Shown here: positions 1 to 9,545 of the stretch, piece by piece | Position numbering within the stretch: position 1 is the first letter of the stretch | Layout of the letters: each line of letters starts with the position of its first letter | From: Ignavibacterium sp. | GTDB taxonomy: Bacteria; Bacteroidota; Ignavibacteria; Ignavibacteriales; Ignavibacteriaceae | Length of the DNA stretch: 64,000 nt | Assembly: GCA_032027145.1 (NCBI GenBank) | Contig: JAVSMP010000001.1 | Span: 1,454,903-1,518,902 of the forward strand | Direction of reading: 5' to 3' | The notes under the pieces: model-generated | Databases searched by the model: none | Told to the model about the DNA's origin: nothing | Seen by the model: the letters and a program-made list of their open reading frames with translations, nothing else | Translations under genes and position numbers: made by a program

Positions 1-31
1 CTTCGCCCGATTAATCTGTACTCGGAATGAC
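1..31. repeat. Right end of a short interspersed repeat
   Basis: The first 31 bases (CTTCGCCCGAT, AATC, then TCGGAATGAC) align, with a few changes, to the right half of the hairpin repeat at 57064-57097 (CTTCACCCCCGAT, AATC, TTCGCAATGAC). This looks like a truncated copy of the same family, with its left half outside the window. The bacilliredoxin gene ends immediately next to it. The call rests on this single alignment by eye. Confidence 0.4.
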
Positions 32-565
32 TTATTCTTTAAACAAAGGAATTTTTGATCCGCATTGTTTTGCATACATTACTTGAGAAAACTGCTCCGG
101 AGTGATTGATGGACCCTTACCGGAACATTTTTCATTAAACACTCTTTTTACATTAACAGCAATTTGCTCAGCAGTATATCCTTCAATATCATATCTTGGG
201 AAAAAATGAATTAACTCTCCATTCTCAAACAAAGCAATGCTTGGTGATGAAGGTGGAAATCCTTTTATTTGTTCCCTTATATAATCAACTGCATCTCTCT
301 CTTGTCCGGCAAAACTTGTGTAGAGTTTATCAGGAATAACATCGTTCTGTAAAGCAAGAGAGATACCAGGTCTTGCACTTCCTGCTGCACATCCGCAAAC
401 AGAATTAATAAAAATCAAAACAGTTTTACCTTCATTATTCTTTATGGCGTTATTAACATCTTCGGGTGTTAATAATTCTTCAAAACCTACAGCAAGTAGT
501 TCATCACGCATCGGCTGAACTGCTTCCTGATCATAGATTGGTGGACGTGAACTTATATTAAACAT
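32..565 (-). CDS. Bacilliredoxin, BrxA/BrxB (YphP/YqiW) family
   Basis: A thioredoxin-fold disulfide reductase that removes bacillithiol from S-bacillithiolated proteins in the cytoplasm. The family's active-site motif Cys-Gly-Cys is visible at residues 57-59, in VCGCAAGSARP. At 177 residues it is longer than the roughly 140-residue Bacillus proteins. A C-terminal extension of about 35 residues carries two more cysteines (near EKCSGKG and AKQCGSKIP). It is the last gene of the suf operon, 58 nt after sufT. bshA lies 9 kb away, so use of bacillithiol (or its N-methyl form known from Chlorobi) is plausible. Whether it is the BrxA or BrxB paralogue cannot be told. Confidence 0.9.
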   Translation of the reverse strand: MFNISSRPPIYDQEAVQPMRDELLAVGFEELLTPEDVNNAIKNNEGKTVLIFINSVCGCAAGSARPGISLALQNDVIPDKLYTSFAGQERDAVDYIREQIKGFPPSSPSIALFENGELIHFFPRYDIEGYTAEQIAVNVKRVFNEKCSGKGPSITPEQFSQVMYAKQCGSKIPLFKE

Positions 566-623
566 TTGTGCTCCTTTTTTTAAGTATTATAAAAATTTTA
601 TAAAAATCCGATTAGAATTATTT

Positions 624-947
624 CTACATAAAACCTAATTCAACTTTTGCTACTTCAGACATCATATCTTTATCCCAAGGCGGACTCCAGACTACATCAA
701 CCCGTGCATTTGTAACTTCCGGAATAGTTTTTATTTTCTCCTGAACCTCGGGCGGTAGAGAGCCTGCAACCGGACACATCGGTGAAGTCAAAGTCATCTT
801 TATATTTACATTATGGTCATCATCAATTGCTATCTCATAAATCAATCCTAATTCAAAAATATCAACAGGAATCTCAGGATCGTAGCAGGTTTTTAAAGTT
901 TGGATTATTTTTTCTTCTAATTCTTGTTTTGTAATAGTATGCATCAT
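624..947 (-). CDS. sufT: SufT / MIP18 family Fe-S assembly factor (DUF59)
   Basis: A small accessory protein for Fe-S cluster maturation, 107 residues, the normal size for the family. The hallmark DPEIPVDIFELGLIYEI segment starts at residue 23, and a conserved cysteine lies in TSPMCPVAG near residue 58. It starts with a double ATG after an AAGGAAATAA ribosome-binding site. It lies between sufU and the bacilliredoxin gene in the suf operon. In Firmicutes and Actinobacteria a related gene also sits in or near suf operons, which supports the role. Confidence 0.9.
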   Translation of the reverse strand: MMHTITKQELEEKIIQTLKTCYDPEIPVDIFELGLIYEIAIDDDHNVNIKMTLTSPMCPVAGSLPPEVQEKIKTIPEVTNARVDVVWSPPWDKDMMSEVAKVELGFM

Positions 948-991
948 TTATTTCCTTATAATCGTAAAATTATTGTTTCACTGCTCAATCG

Positions 992-1038
992 TTTCATTGC
1001 TGTTAACAAAGGAACAGTAAAACAACAGAACAATGAAA
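992..1038. other. Intercistronic stem-loop between sufU and sufT
   Basis: TTTCATTG (992-999) pairs perfectly with CAATGAAA (1031-1038). The adjacent CTGTT (1000-1004) pairs with AACAG (1024-1028) after a two-base bulge, or alternatively with AACAG at 1013-1017. There is no T-run on the minus strand downstream, so this is not a standard terminator. It could be an mRNA processing or stability element inside the suf transcript. Confidence 0.35.
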
Positions 1039-1497
1039 TTATTCCGTTACCACTTTTTCATTTTTATTGTGCAATGCACTTATCATAGTATGCCATGCAA
1101 GTGAAGCACATTTAACTCTTGCCGGAAACTCTCTGACTCCGGCAAAAACAGCTAATTTTCCTAGGTCATCAATATCCGGATTATCACCAAGCTTATCGGT
1201 TACCAATTCATGGAATTTTTCAAAAACATTTTCTGCTTCTTCAATAGTTTTACCTTTTAATATAGAAGTCATCAATGAAGCTGATGCTTTTGATATAGCA
1301 CATCCTGAGCCTTGAAAAGAAATATCTTCAATTATTCCCTCATCATTTACAATCAGGAAAATATTAATATTATCACCACAAAGAGGATTATAACCTTCTG
1401 CAAAGTTTGTTGCATGTTCAATTGCTCTAAAATTTCTTGGACTTTTGTTATGATCCAGAATAACTTCTTGATAGAGTTCTCTTAATTCCTGTTCCAT
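1039..1497 (-). CDS. sufU: SufU Fe-S scaffold / sulfur acceptor
   Basis: A NifU-N-like protein that receives persulfide sulfur from SufS. The three cluster/zinc ligand cysteines are visible at residues 40 (NPLCGDN), 66 (GSGCAIS) and 130 (RVKCASL), with the typical Asp at 42. Its 152 residues match the SufU subfamily, and the roughly 20-residue insert after Cys66 is of the SufU rather than IscU type. Its start overlaps the sufS stop by one base, so translational coupling is likely. The pairing with SufS shows a SufSU-type rather than SufSE-type system. Confidence 0.93.
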   Translation of the reverse strand: MEQELRELYQEVILDHNKSPRNFRAIEHATNFAEGYNPLCGDNINIFLIVNDEGIIEDISFQGSGCAISKASASLMTSILKGKTIEEAENVFEKFHELVTDKLGDNPDIDDLGKLAVFAGVREFPARVKCASLAWHTMISALHNKNEKVVTE

Positions 1498-2756
1498 TAT
1501 CCGAAAACCTCTAAAATTTTTGTAAGCCCTCGGACAAGAACATCAACTTCTTCTCTTGTATTATATAAACCAAATGAAGCACGTGAGGTAGCAGGAACAT
1601 TAAATCTTTTCATCAGTGGCTGAGTGCAATGGTGTCCAGTTCGGATTGCGATACCTTCAAAATCTAAGAATGTACCAACATCGTGCGGATGAACATTTTC
1701 TAAATGAAATGATAACACACTGATTTTTTCTTTAGCTGTTCCGATTATTCTTAAACCTTGTAAATCGGAAACGGCATTAGTTGCATAATTAAGCAGTTCA
1801 TTTTCGTAATGAGCTATATTCTCAAGTCCGATTTTCTGTACATATTCAATTGCGGCGCCCAGCCCGATAGCACCAGCGATATCAGGTGTTCCGGCTTCAA
1901 ATTTATGAGGCAGTTCATTATATGTAGTTTCTTCAAATGTTACTTTAGAAATCATATCTCCGCCGCCTTGATATGGCGGCATGTTATCTAAATGATTTAC
2001 CTTACCGTATAAAATTCCGATTCCTGTTGGTCCATAAAGTTTATGCCCTGAAAAAGCAAGGAAATCGCAATCAAGTTCCTGAACATCAATCTTGAGATGA
2101 TTTACTGCCTGTGCAGCATCAAGCATAACAGGAATATTATATGAGTGTGCAAAATCAATTATTTTTTTTACGGGATTAACAGTTCCGAGTGAATTAGAGG
2201 CATAAACAACTGAAACAAATTTTGTCTTTTCACTTATTAACTTTTCATATTCTTCAAAGATAATCTCACCCTCATCATTTATCGGTATGACTTTGAGTTT
2301 TGCTTTTTTTTCAGCACACAGCATTTGCCAGGGAACGATATTGGAATGATGTTCCATTGTGGAAATAATTATTTCATCACCTTCTTTTATATTTTTCTTT
2401 CCATAAGATGATGCGACAAGATTTATAGACTCAGTAGTTCCGCGAGTATATATTATTTCATTTTTTCCAAGAGCATTAATAAAGTTTTTAACAATTATTC
2501 TTGCACTTTCAAATTCTTCAGTAGCTTCCTGGCTTAATGCATGTACACCACGATGAATATTTGCGTTATACTTATTGTAGTAATTATTTGTTTTATCAAT
2601 TACATAAAGAGGTTTTTGTGTGGTTGCTGCGTTATCCAGATATACTAATGGCTTACCATGTACTTTTGTTTTTAAAATAGGAAAATCATTTCTGATTTTT
2701 TCTACATCGTACATTTTATTATTTATATTAAAAACAGCATCAACTTTGATATCCAT
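1497..2756 (-). CDS. sufS: SufS cysteine desulfurase
   Basis: A group II PLP-dependent cysteine desulfurase that supplies sulfur for Fe-S clusters. It shows YLDNAATTQKP near residue 39, the PLP lysine in FSGHKLYGPTG (about residue 240) and the catalytic cysteine in RTGHHCTQP (about 377). The chosen ATG gives a 14-residue N-terminal extension before MYDVEKIRNDFP. The second ATG has no ribosome-binding site, while the first has AGAAAG upstream, so I keep the longer form with some doubt. It sits 10 nt after sufD. Confidence 0.95.
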   Translation of the reverse strand: MDIKVDAVFNINNKMYDVEKIRNDFPILKTKVHGKPLVYLDNAATTQKPLYVIDKTNNYYNKYNANIHRGVHALSQEATEEFESARIIVKNFINALGKNEIIYTRGTTESINLVASSYGKKNIKEGDEIIISTMEHHSNIVPWQMLCAEKKAKLKVIPINDEGEIIFEEYEKLISEKTKFVSVVYASNSLGTVNPVKKIIDFAHSYNIPVMLDAAQAVNHLKIDVQELDCDFLAFSGHKLYGPTGIGILYGKVNHLDNMPPYQGGGDMISKVTFEETTYNELPHKFEAGTPDIAGAIGLGAAIEYVQKIGLENIAHYENELLNYATNAVSDLQGLRIIGTAKEKISVLSFHLENVHPHDVGTFLDFEGIAIRTGHHCTQPLMKRFNVPATSRASFGLYNTREEVDVLVRGLTKILEVFG

Positions 2757-2766
2757 AACGGACTTT

Positions 2767-4083
2767 CTATTGATTAAACCTTTTTGTGATTATTTCTTCA
2801 AGATAATCTCTTAAAGCAGGAATTTTTATTGATGTGATTACATCACTTGCAAATGCATGTATTAAAATCGCAGTTGCTGATTCTTCACCGATCCCGCGCG
2901 ATTTAAGATAGAACTTAGCCTCATCATTTAATTTACCAATTGTAGCACCATGAGAGCATTTAACATCATCAGCAAAAATTTCTAATTGAGGTTTTGTATT
3001 CATTATCGCTTCATCGGATAAAAGAATTGTGTTGTTTTCCTGAAAAGCATTTGTTTTTTGTGCATCCTGACGAACCATTACTTTTCCGTTAAACACTCCT
3101 TTAGCTTTATCCTGCAAAATTCCTTTATAGTGCTCGTAGCTGTTACAATGAGGTTTTGCATGATCAATCATTGTATGAGCATCGAAAAGCTGTTCATTGT
3201 TGATCATAAACAAACCATTAAGCATACATTCACCGCCTTCATCATTAAATCGCGCATTAAAATCATTACGGGATATTGCGGCACCAAGTGAGATTAAATG
3301 CGAAGCAAAATTACTGCTTCTTTCCTGATCAACTTCCATTCGGGCAATATGAAAAGCTTTACTGCTTTCTTCCTGAAGTTTTGTATGATCAACAACCGCA
3401 CCTTCATCTGTTACTATTTCCGTTACTGCATTTGTGAAGTAAATATCATCTTCATCTGAAACATAATGTTCAATAATAGTAACCTGAGAATTTTTACCAG
3501 CAACAAAAAGATTTCTTGGCTGTGTTATAATTTTTTTATCATCTGCTTTTGTGTAGAAAACAACATGAATTGCCTCTTCAACAACTTTTCCATCGGGCAC
3601 ATAAACAAAAGCACCATCCTTAATAAACGCTGAGCTTAATGTTGTGAAAAAGAAGTCTTCATTTTTTGCGTAACTGCCAAGATGCTTTTTCACAATTGGG
3701 TTGTTGTTTTTTAATGCTTCAGCAATACTTTCTACAACAACTCCTTTGGGAATGTCAGTAAGTTTTGATAGTTCCGGCGAGTACGAGCCATTTACAAAAA
3801 CTAATAAACTGTGCTCAAGTTTATCAAATAAGAATTTTGAAATTACTTTAGGAGATATTTTTGTTTTATTATAATCTGAAAAGAAACTGTGATTTAATAA
3901 CGAAGTGATATCCGTGTATTTCCATTCCTCATCTTTTAAAGTAGGGAAGTTAAGCTTTTCAAAATTATTGATAGCATTTTTTCTAAGTTGATGGAACTCT
4001 GAAGTTTTTTCTCCATTAAGTGATTCTTCAAATTCAGCAAACTGTCTGATGAAGTATTGGTTTATGTCTTTAATTTCTTTCAT
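2767..4083 (-). CDS. sufD: SufD, Fe-S assembly scaffold subunit
   Basis: A beta-helix subunit of the SufBCD complex, 438 residues, the usual length. The C-terminal half has the conserved SufB/SufD core: FNDEGGECMLNGLFM, then H-rich DAHTMIDHAKPHC, KGVFNGKVMVRQDAQKT, and CSHGATIGKLNDEA with the conserved Cys-Ser-His. It follows sufC by 45 nt and precedes sufS. It is distinguished from SufB by its diverged N-terminal half and its position after the ATPase gene. Confidence 0.94.
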   Translation of the reverse strand: MKEIKDINQYFIRQFAEFEESLNGEKTSEFHQLRKNAINNFEKLNFPTLKDEEWKYTDITSLLNHSFFSDYNKTKISPKVISKFLFDKLEHSLLVFVNGSYSPELSKLTDIPKGVVVESIAEALKNNNPIVKKHLGSYAKNEDFFFTTLSSAFIKDGAFVYVPDGKVVEEAIHVVFYTKADDKKIITQPRNLFVAGKNSQVTIIEHYVSDEDDIYFTNAVTEIVTDEGAVVDHTKLQEESSKAFHIARMEVDQERSSNFASHLISLGAAISRNDFNARFNDEGGECMLNGLFMINNEQLFDAHTMIDHAKPHCNSYEHYKGILQDKAKGVFNGKVMVRQDAQKTNAFQENNTILLSDEAIMNTKPQLEIFADDVKCSHGATIGKLNDEAKFYLKSRGIGEESATAILIHAFASDVITSIKIPALRDYLEEIITKRFNQ

Positions 4084-4128
4084 TATTCTATTTCTGATAT
4101 TTTTATGTCAATACAAAGCAATAAATGA

Positions 4129-4896
4129 TTACGCATTTATAACTTCTGCCTTATCGTTTTTAATCCAATCGTAACCTTTTTCTTCAAGCTCTAAAGCTAA
4201 TTCCTTGCCGCCGGATTTCGCAATTTTACCTTGATATAAAACATGAACATAATCAGGGACAATGTAATTCAACAATCTTTGATAATGCGTTACCACAATA
4301 GTAGCATTATCTTTTCGTTTTAACTTGTTAACCCCGTTGGCAACAATTCTTAAAGCATCTATATCTAAACCAGAATCAGTTTCATCAAGAACAGCAAGAG
4401 TCGGATTTAACACAGCCATTTGAAAAATTTCATTTCTCTTTTTTTCTCCACCCGAAAATCCCTCATTAACTGAGCGGCTTAAAAACTTCTGATCGAGTTC
4501 GACAAGCTTGCTTTTTTCTCTAAGCAATGTTAAAAACTCCATTGCATCAAGTTCTTGTTCACCTCTGTATTTGCGAATTTCATTGACGGCTGTTTTTAAA
4601 AGATTTGTGTTGCTTACTCCCGGAATTTCAACCGGATACTGGAAGGCAAGGAAAACACCTTCTCTTGCCCTGTCTTCAGGTGAAAGTTCCAAAAGGTTTT
4701 TACCATTATATATGATCTCTCCTTGCGTAACTTCAAATTCTTCTCTGCCAGCAAGTACAGAGGCTAAAGTGGATTTACCCGAACCATTCGGTCCCATAAT
4801 AGCATGGACTTCTCCGGCATTTACTTTTAAGTTAATTCCTTTTAATATTTCGTTTCCTTCAATCCTGGCGTGAAGATTTTTTATTTCTAACAGCAT
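4129..4896 (-). CDS. sufC: SufC, ABC-type ATPase of the Fe-S scaffold
   Basis: A cytoplasmic ABC ATPase that drives conformational change in SufBCD. Walker A is GPNGSGKST at residues 35-43, the signature is the SufC-specific FSGGEKKRNEI, Walker B is LAVLDETDSGLD, and the H-loop is VVTHYQRLL. Its 255 residues are typical. No membrane partner lies nearby; sufB lies 98 nt upstream and sufD follows 45 nt downstream, as expected. Confidence 0.96.
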   Translation of the reverse strand: MLLEIKNLHARIEGNEILKGINLKVNAGEVHAIMGPNGSGKSTLASVLAGREEFEVTQGEIIYNGKNLLELSPEDRAREGVFLAFQYPVEIPGVSNTNLLKTAVNEIRKYRGEQELDAMEFLTLLREKSKLVELDQKFLSRSVNEGFSGGEKKRNEIFQMAVLNPTLAVLDETDSGLDIDALRIVANGVNKLKRKDNATIVVTHYQRLLNYIVPDYVHVLYQGKIAKSGGKELALELEEKGYDWIKNDKAEVINA

Positions 4897-4994
4897 TTTA
4901 TTTCCTTTTAATTCTCGATTTCTTTTTTAACATAACACTTAGTAAGTAGAAGTGTAACTGACATCCTTAGTCAAGTTATGAGTGACCTTGATAT

Positions 4995-6443
4995 TTATCC
5001 AACACTGCCTTCTAAACTAATGCTTAATAATTTCTGTGCTTCAACTGCAAACTCCATTGGGAGTTCTTTAAATACTTCTTTACAATATCCGTTTACGATC
5101 AAACTAATTGCATCTTCGGTCGAGATACCTCTTTGGTTAAGATAAAATATCTGATCTTCACCAATTTTTGATGTTGTTGCTTCGTGCTCTACCTGAGCAG
5201 TTGGATTTTTAATTTCCAGATACGGAAATGTATGTGCACCGCATTTATCACCGAGCAATAGAGAGTCGCACTGTGAAAAGTTACGTGCATTTTCAGCTTT
5301 CCTGGTAATCTTAACTAATCCTCGATAGCTATTCTGACTTCTGCCTGCAGAAATACCTTTTGATACAATTGTGCTTTTAGTATTCTTTCCAATGTGAATC
5401 ATCTTTGTACCAGTATCAGCCTGCTGCATATTATTTGTAACAGCTACAGAATAGAACTCGCCAACAGAATTATCACCTTGAAGAATACAACTCGGATATT
5501 TCCAGGTAATTGCTGAACCGGTTTCAACCTGAGTCCAGCTAATCTTAGAATTAACCCCTCTACAGGCACCACGCTTGGTAACAAAATTATAAATTCCGCC
5601 TTTACCATCTTTATCTCCGGGGTACCAGTTTTGCACAGTTGAATATTTTATTGTTGCATTATCAAAAGCCACCAATTCAACTACTGCAGCATGTAACTGA
5701 TTTTCATCTCTCATCGGAGCAGTACATCCTTCCAGGTAACTAACATAAGCGCCTTCATCAGCAACAATTAATGTTCTTTCAAACTGTCCGGTATTAGCTG
5801 CATTAATTCTGAAATAGGTTGATAGTTCCATTGGACATCTTACACCTTTAGGCACATAAGCAAATGAGCCATCACTAAACACGGCAGAGTTTAAAGCTGC
5901 ATAATAGTTATCAGTAATTGGAACTACACTATTCAAATATTTTTGAATCAGCTCAGGATGTTCTCTGATTGCTTCGGACATTGAACAAAAAATAATTCCT
6001 AATTCATTAAGCTTTTCTTTAAATGTTGTAGCAACTGAAACAGAATCAAATACTGCATCAACTGCAACACCAGCTAAAGCTTTTTGTTCTTCTAATGATA
6101 TTCCTAATTTTTTGTAGGTCTCAAGTAATTCAGGGTCAACTTCATCAAGGCTGTTGTATTTAGGCTGATTTTTAGGTGCTGAATAGTAAGAAATATCCTG
6201 ATAATCAACTGGTGGAAAAGTAACGTTTGACCATTTTGGTTCTTCCATTGTAAGCCAGTGACGATAAGCTTTTAACCTTCTTTCAGTCATCCATTCAGGT
6301 TCATTTTTTTTTGCTGAAAGCTGGCGGATTGTGTCCTCATTCAAACCCTTTGGCAGACTATCAGTTTCAATATCAGTTACAAAGCCAAATTTATACTCTT
6401 TATTTGCTAATTCTTCAATTTTTTGAGTTTCTGTTGTGCTCAT
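4995..6443 (-). CDS. sufB: SufB, Fe-S scaffold subunit
   Basis: The catalytic scaffold of the SufBCD complex and the first gene of the operon, 482 residues. It has the family blocks [38 protein letters not shown] and [20 protein letters not shown], with a C-terminal [19 protein letters not shown] that carries the conserved Cys used for cluster assembly. The C-terminal Glu/His block [18 protein letters not shown] is also typical. A promoter-like element lies 40-70 nt upstream. Confidence 0.96.
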   Translation of the reverse strand: MSTTETQKIEELANKEYKFGFVTDIETDSLPKGLNEDTIRQLSAKKNEPEWMTERRLKAYRHWLTMEEPKWSNVTFPPVDYQDISYYSAPKNQPKYNSLDEVDPELLETYKKLGISLEEQKALAGVAVDAVFDSVSVATTFKEKLNELGIIFCSMSEAIREHPELIQKYLNSVVPITDNYYAALNSAVFSDGSFAYVPKGVRCPMELSTYFRINAANTGQFERTLIVADEGAYVSYLEGCTAPMRDENQLHAAVVELVAFDNATIKYSTVQNWYPGDKDGKGGIYNFVTKRGACRGVNSKISWTQVETGSAITWKYPSCILQGDNSVGEFYSVAVTNNMQQADTGTKMIHIGKNTKSTIVSKGISAGRSQNSYRGLVKITRKAENARNFSQCDSLLLGDKCGAHTFPYLEIKNPTAQVEHEATTSKIGEDQIFYLNQRGISTEDAISLIVNGYCKEVFKELPMEFAVEAQKLLSISLEGSVG

Positions 6444-6482
6444 TTAATCTCCGTTAATGCAAAATATTTAATTATTGCACAG

Positions 6483-6513
6483 TAAACCTATTTAATCTGT
6501 ACAAAAAAGTCAA
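6483..6513 (-). promoter_or_regulatory. Candidate suf operon promoter
   Basis: Read on the minus strand there is TTGACT (6513 down to 6508) and then TAGGTTTA (6490 down to 6483). TTG and TA are separated by exactly 20 bases. This fits the Bacteroidota layout TTG-N19/20-TAnnTTTG except for the last base. The leader to the sufB ATG would be about 35 nt. No clear IscR- or Fur-like palindrome was seen. Confidence 0.4.
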
Positions 6514-6606
6514 GATTGATATTTTAGATGTGATTTGAAAAAAGACAGTAAAGAGAAGAGCTTAAAATAGATTTTAAATCAAAATAATCAGATTGAAAAG
6601 TATTAT

Positions 6607-6650
6607 AAAAAGATGCTGTTTGTTTTTAACAGATTAGTAAACAAAACAGC
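6607..6650 (-). terminator. Intrinsic terminator-like hairpin downstream of the HAD gene
   Basis: GCTGTTT plus GTTT (6615-6625) pairs with AAAC plus AAACAGC (6639-6650), with one bulged A at 6643 and a 13-nt loop. On the minus strand the stem is followed by ATCTTTTTAT (complement of 6607-6614). It lies 138 nt beyond the HAD stop codon and would end the PfkB-RfbD-HAD transcript before the suf promoter. Confidence 0.45.
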
Positions 6651-6753
6651 TGCTTAAAAACTGAGAAAATGATTCAGTTCATTGTTTTTAAAAAATTATT
6701 CAGCTAAAAAATGTATTTTCGTAATAGAATTTTCAAAAATAATAACATTAACC

Positions 6754-7603
<850 letters not shown>

Positions 7604-7648
7604 TAGTTTACTTTAAAATTTTTTTGCAAAATAGAATTGATAATCACT

Positions 7649-8563
7649 TTACAATCCAAGTTCTCTTTTCATTAATTCCAGAGATTGAATTATTGAGTGA
7701 GGTTTATAGCCTAATTCACTCTGCGCTTTTATTGTTATTAGCCCTGACTTAAGCGGTCTTCGTGCAGGCTGATTAAGAGCTTCAGTTTGAATTTTTTTGA
7801 TAAGATGTTTATCCAGATTAAAAAACTCTGCAATTATCATTGTAAAATCGTATCTGGATAAAACTTCGCTTCCGCCTATGTTATAAATTCCCTCTTTACG
7901 TAATTCAATAACTTTGTTTATTGCCTGAACCAAATCATCAATAAAAGTTGGATTATTAATCTGGTCATCAACAATTCTTATTTCTTTTCCTGCTCTTACA
8001 GATTCTACTACCCATTTTACAAAATCTGAGCGGCTGTGTTTCGCAGTACCATACAGTACATTAGTTCTTAGAATAGTGTTTTTAGTTCCGCTGATTTTTA
8101 AAACATTTTCGCTTGCTAATTTAGTTCTGCCGTAATATCCAAGCGGATTTGGAGTATCATTTTCGGTATAAGGACCATTTTTCCCATCAAAAATATAATC
8201 GGAAGAAATGTGAATGATATGTGAATCAAGAACTCTTGCGGTTTCGGTTATATACTCAACGCCTTTAACATTAATCTTCCAGGCAGTTTCTCTTTCAGAT
8301 TCAGACTTATCAACATTTGTATAAGCTGCTGCATTGATGATAAAATCAGGGCAAAAATCATAAATAATTTTTTTCAGCTCATTTCTGTTAGTGATATCTG
8401 CCTGAATATAATTCTGGTTTTTAAATACAAAATCACTTTCGATTGATGATGCCAGCAGTTCGACATCTTTAAGTGTGGAATAAAACTCAAATAATCGCTG
8501 CCCGAGCATTCCATTAGCGCCAGTTATAATTATTCTTCTCTTTATAAAATCCTTTAAGATCAT
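7649..8563 (-). CDS. RfbD-like NAD(P)-dependent sugar reductase
   Basis: An extended short-chain dehydrogenase of the dTDP-4-dehydrorhamnose reductase family. The Rossmann motif ITGANGMLG is at residues 13-21, HISSDYIFDG carries the catalytic Ser/Asp region, and the YGRTK active-site Tyr/Lys lies near residue 148. At 304 residues it is full length. No rmlA, rmlB or rmlC genes are next to it, so dTDP-rhamnose synthesis is not proven; it could instead act as a MAT2B-like or other nucleotide-sugar reductase. It starts 6 nt after the PfkB kinase gene. Confidence 0.8.
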   Translation of the reverse strand: MILKDFIKRRIIITGANGMLGQRLFEFYSTLKDVELLASSIESDFVFKNQNYIQADITNRNELKKIIYDFCPDFIINAAAYTNVDKSESERETAWKINVKGVEYITETARVLDSHIIHISSDYIFDGKNGPYTENDTPNPLGYYGRTKLASENVLKISGTKNTILRTNVLYGTAKHSRSDFVKWVVESVRAGKEIRIVDDQINNPTFIDDLVQAINKVIELRKEGIYNIGGSEVLSRYDFTMIIAEFFNLDKHLIKKIQTEALNQPARRPLKSGLITIKAQSELGYKPHSIIQSLELMKRELGL

Positions 8564-8569
8564 TAGTAC

Positions 8570-9421
8570 TCAAAACTTAGCTGCAACAAATAACTCCGAA
8601 TTATAAATCGCCTGTTGTAAGGAAAGGCGAACATCGTTGTTTCTAATATAATTATAAAAGAAAGCTGACCCAAAAACATCGCCGCAGCCAACTGACAGCA
8701 CCTGCTCTAATTTATTAGCTGCAATAAAAAACGAAACAGCTTCTTCATTATTTTTAATGTAAACTTTTGCCCCATAACTACCTTTGGTAACACATAAAAC
8801 TTTTACTCCAATATCAAGCAACTTAATAGCAATATCTATTTCAGAATCTAAAGGAAGCAGAGTAAAAACTTCTTTTTGATTGACTTGAACAACATCTAAA
8901 CACTTAGCCCAATTTTCAAATTCTGGAATTAGTCTGAAGTTTCTTGATTGGTTTTCATCAAGTCCTCTTGATAAAGTGTGAACATCCATAAATATTGTTC
9001 CGTAAAATTTCTTGCGGATATCTTTTAGCTGATCAAGAGTAATATCAAAACCTGTAATCATATTTATTAAAATACCATCAAAGCTGTTGTAATCGGATAA
9101 GGTGATATTTAAGGGTTGATTTATATTTTCATATTTTTCATTTCTTTCTTTACCTGGCAGATGTTTCAGGTTTACTCTTGAAATCTTTTCAATCTTGTTT
9201 AATAAAGAAATGTTTACCTTGTCAAATTCGCTTTCAAAATAATGAAAAGTTTCATCATCAAAGCAAGAACACAAAAATATTTCATCCTCTGTGTTTTTAA
9301 TTTTATTCAAGGCATAGATGGTATAGAAAATTCCACCAGGGCTTTTTCTTATAGAAAAGCCATCTTCAATAACATCAAATACTGAATGTCCAATAACCAG
9401 TAATCTCATTTTTTTGTTCAT
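8570..9421 (-). CDS. PfkB-family carbohydrate/nucleoside kinase
   Basis: A ribokinase-fold kinase of 283 residues. The N-terminal substrate motif is partly kept (RKSPGGIFYT, near residue 27) and the C-terminal signature is SVGCGDVFGSAFF, with the catalytic Asp and a Cys where most family members have Ala (GAGD). The substrate cannot be assigned. It starts an operon with the RfbD-like and HAD genes; the first five codons contain two possible ATG starts. A TAACTTTG box lies only 8 nt before the ATG, implying a very short leader. Confidence 0.8.
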   Translation of the reverse strand: MNKKMRLLVIGHSVFDVIEDGFSIRKSPGGIFYTIYALNKIKNTEDEIFLCSCFDDETFHYFESEFDKVNISLLNKIEKISRVNLKHLPGKERNEKYENINQPLNITLSDYNSFDGILINMITGFDITLDQLKDIRKKFYGTIFMDVHTLSRGLDENQSRNFRLIPEFENWAKCLDVVQVNQKEVFTLLPLDSEIDIAIKLLDIGVKVLCVTKGSYGAKVYIKNNEEAVSFFIAANKLEQVLSVGCGDVFGSAFFYNYIRNNDVRLSLQQAIYNSELFVAAKF

Positions 9422-9429
9422 TTAATAAT

Positions 9430-9437
9430 CAAAGTTA
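9430..9437 (-). promoter_or_regulatory. TAnnTTTG box upstream of the PfkB kinase gene
   Basis: TAACTTTG on the minus strand ends 8 nt before the ATG at 9421, so the transcript would be almost leaderless. No clear TTG at the -33 position was found. Confidence 0.3.
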
Positions 9438-9440
9438 CTA

Positions 9441-9454
9441 TTGATTTTAATCAA
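9441..9454. promoter_or_regulatory. Palindrome in the divergent pfkB/bshA intergenic region
   Basis: TTGATTTTAATCAA is a perfect 6+6 inverted repeat around TT. It sits just upstream of the minus-strand TAnnTTTG box and 60 nt before the bshA box, so it could be an operator for one or both divergent operons. It is low in complexity, so chance is possible. Confidence 0.25.
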
Positions 9455-9513
9455 TCTGAATCACAGGTGCAAAACAACTGTCAGTATTTCTTCTAATTTC
9501 AATCAAAATCCTA

Positions 9514-9521
9514 TATATTTG
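9514..9521 (+). promoter_or_regulatory. TAnnTTTG box of the bshA operon
   Basis: TATATTTG lies 24 nt before the bshA ATG, a suitable position for a Bacteroidota-type -7 element. There is no TTG exactly 19-20 nt upstream, only TTTC-like sequence. Confidence 0.35.
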
Positions 9522-9545
9522 AAGTCAATAAACTGAAATATAGAA

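Larger units (their letters stand above)
6444..6753. other. Intergenic region between sufB and tRNA-Arg
   Basis: These 310 bases hold a promoter-like element for suf (6483-6513, minus) and an intrinsic-terminator-like hairpin (6607-6650, minus) for the HAD operon. The rest is AT-rich with no credible ORF. The promoter of the tRNA gene must lie between about 6660 and 6753; TAGAAT (6726-6731) is a possible -10 box, but no convincing -35 box accompanies it. Confidence 0.5.
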
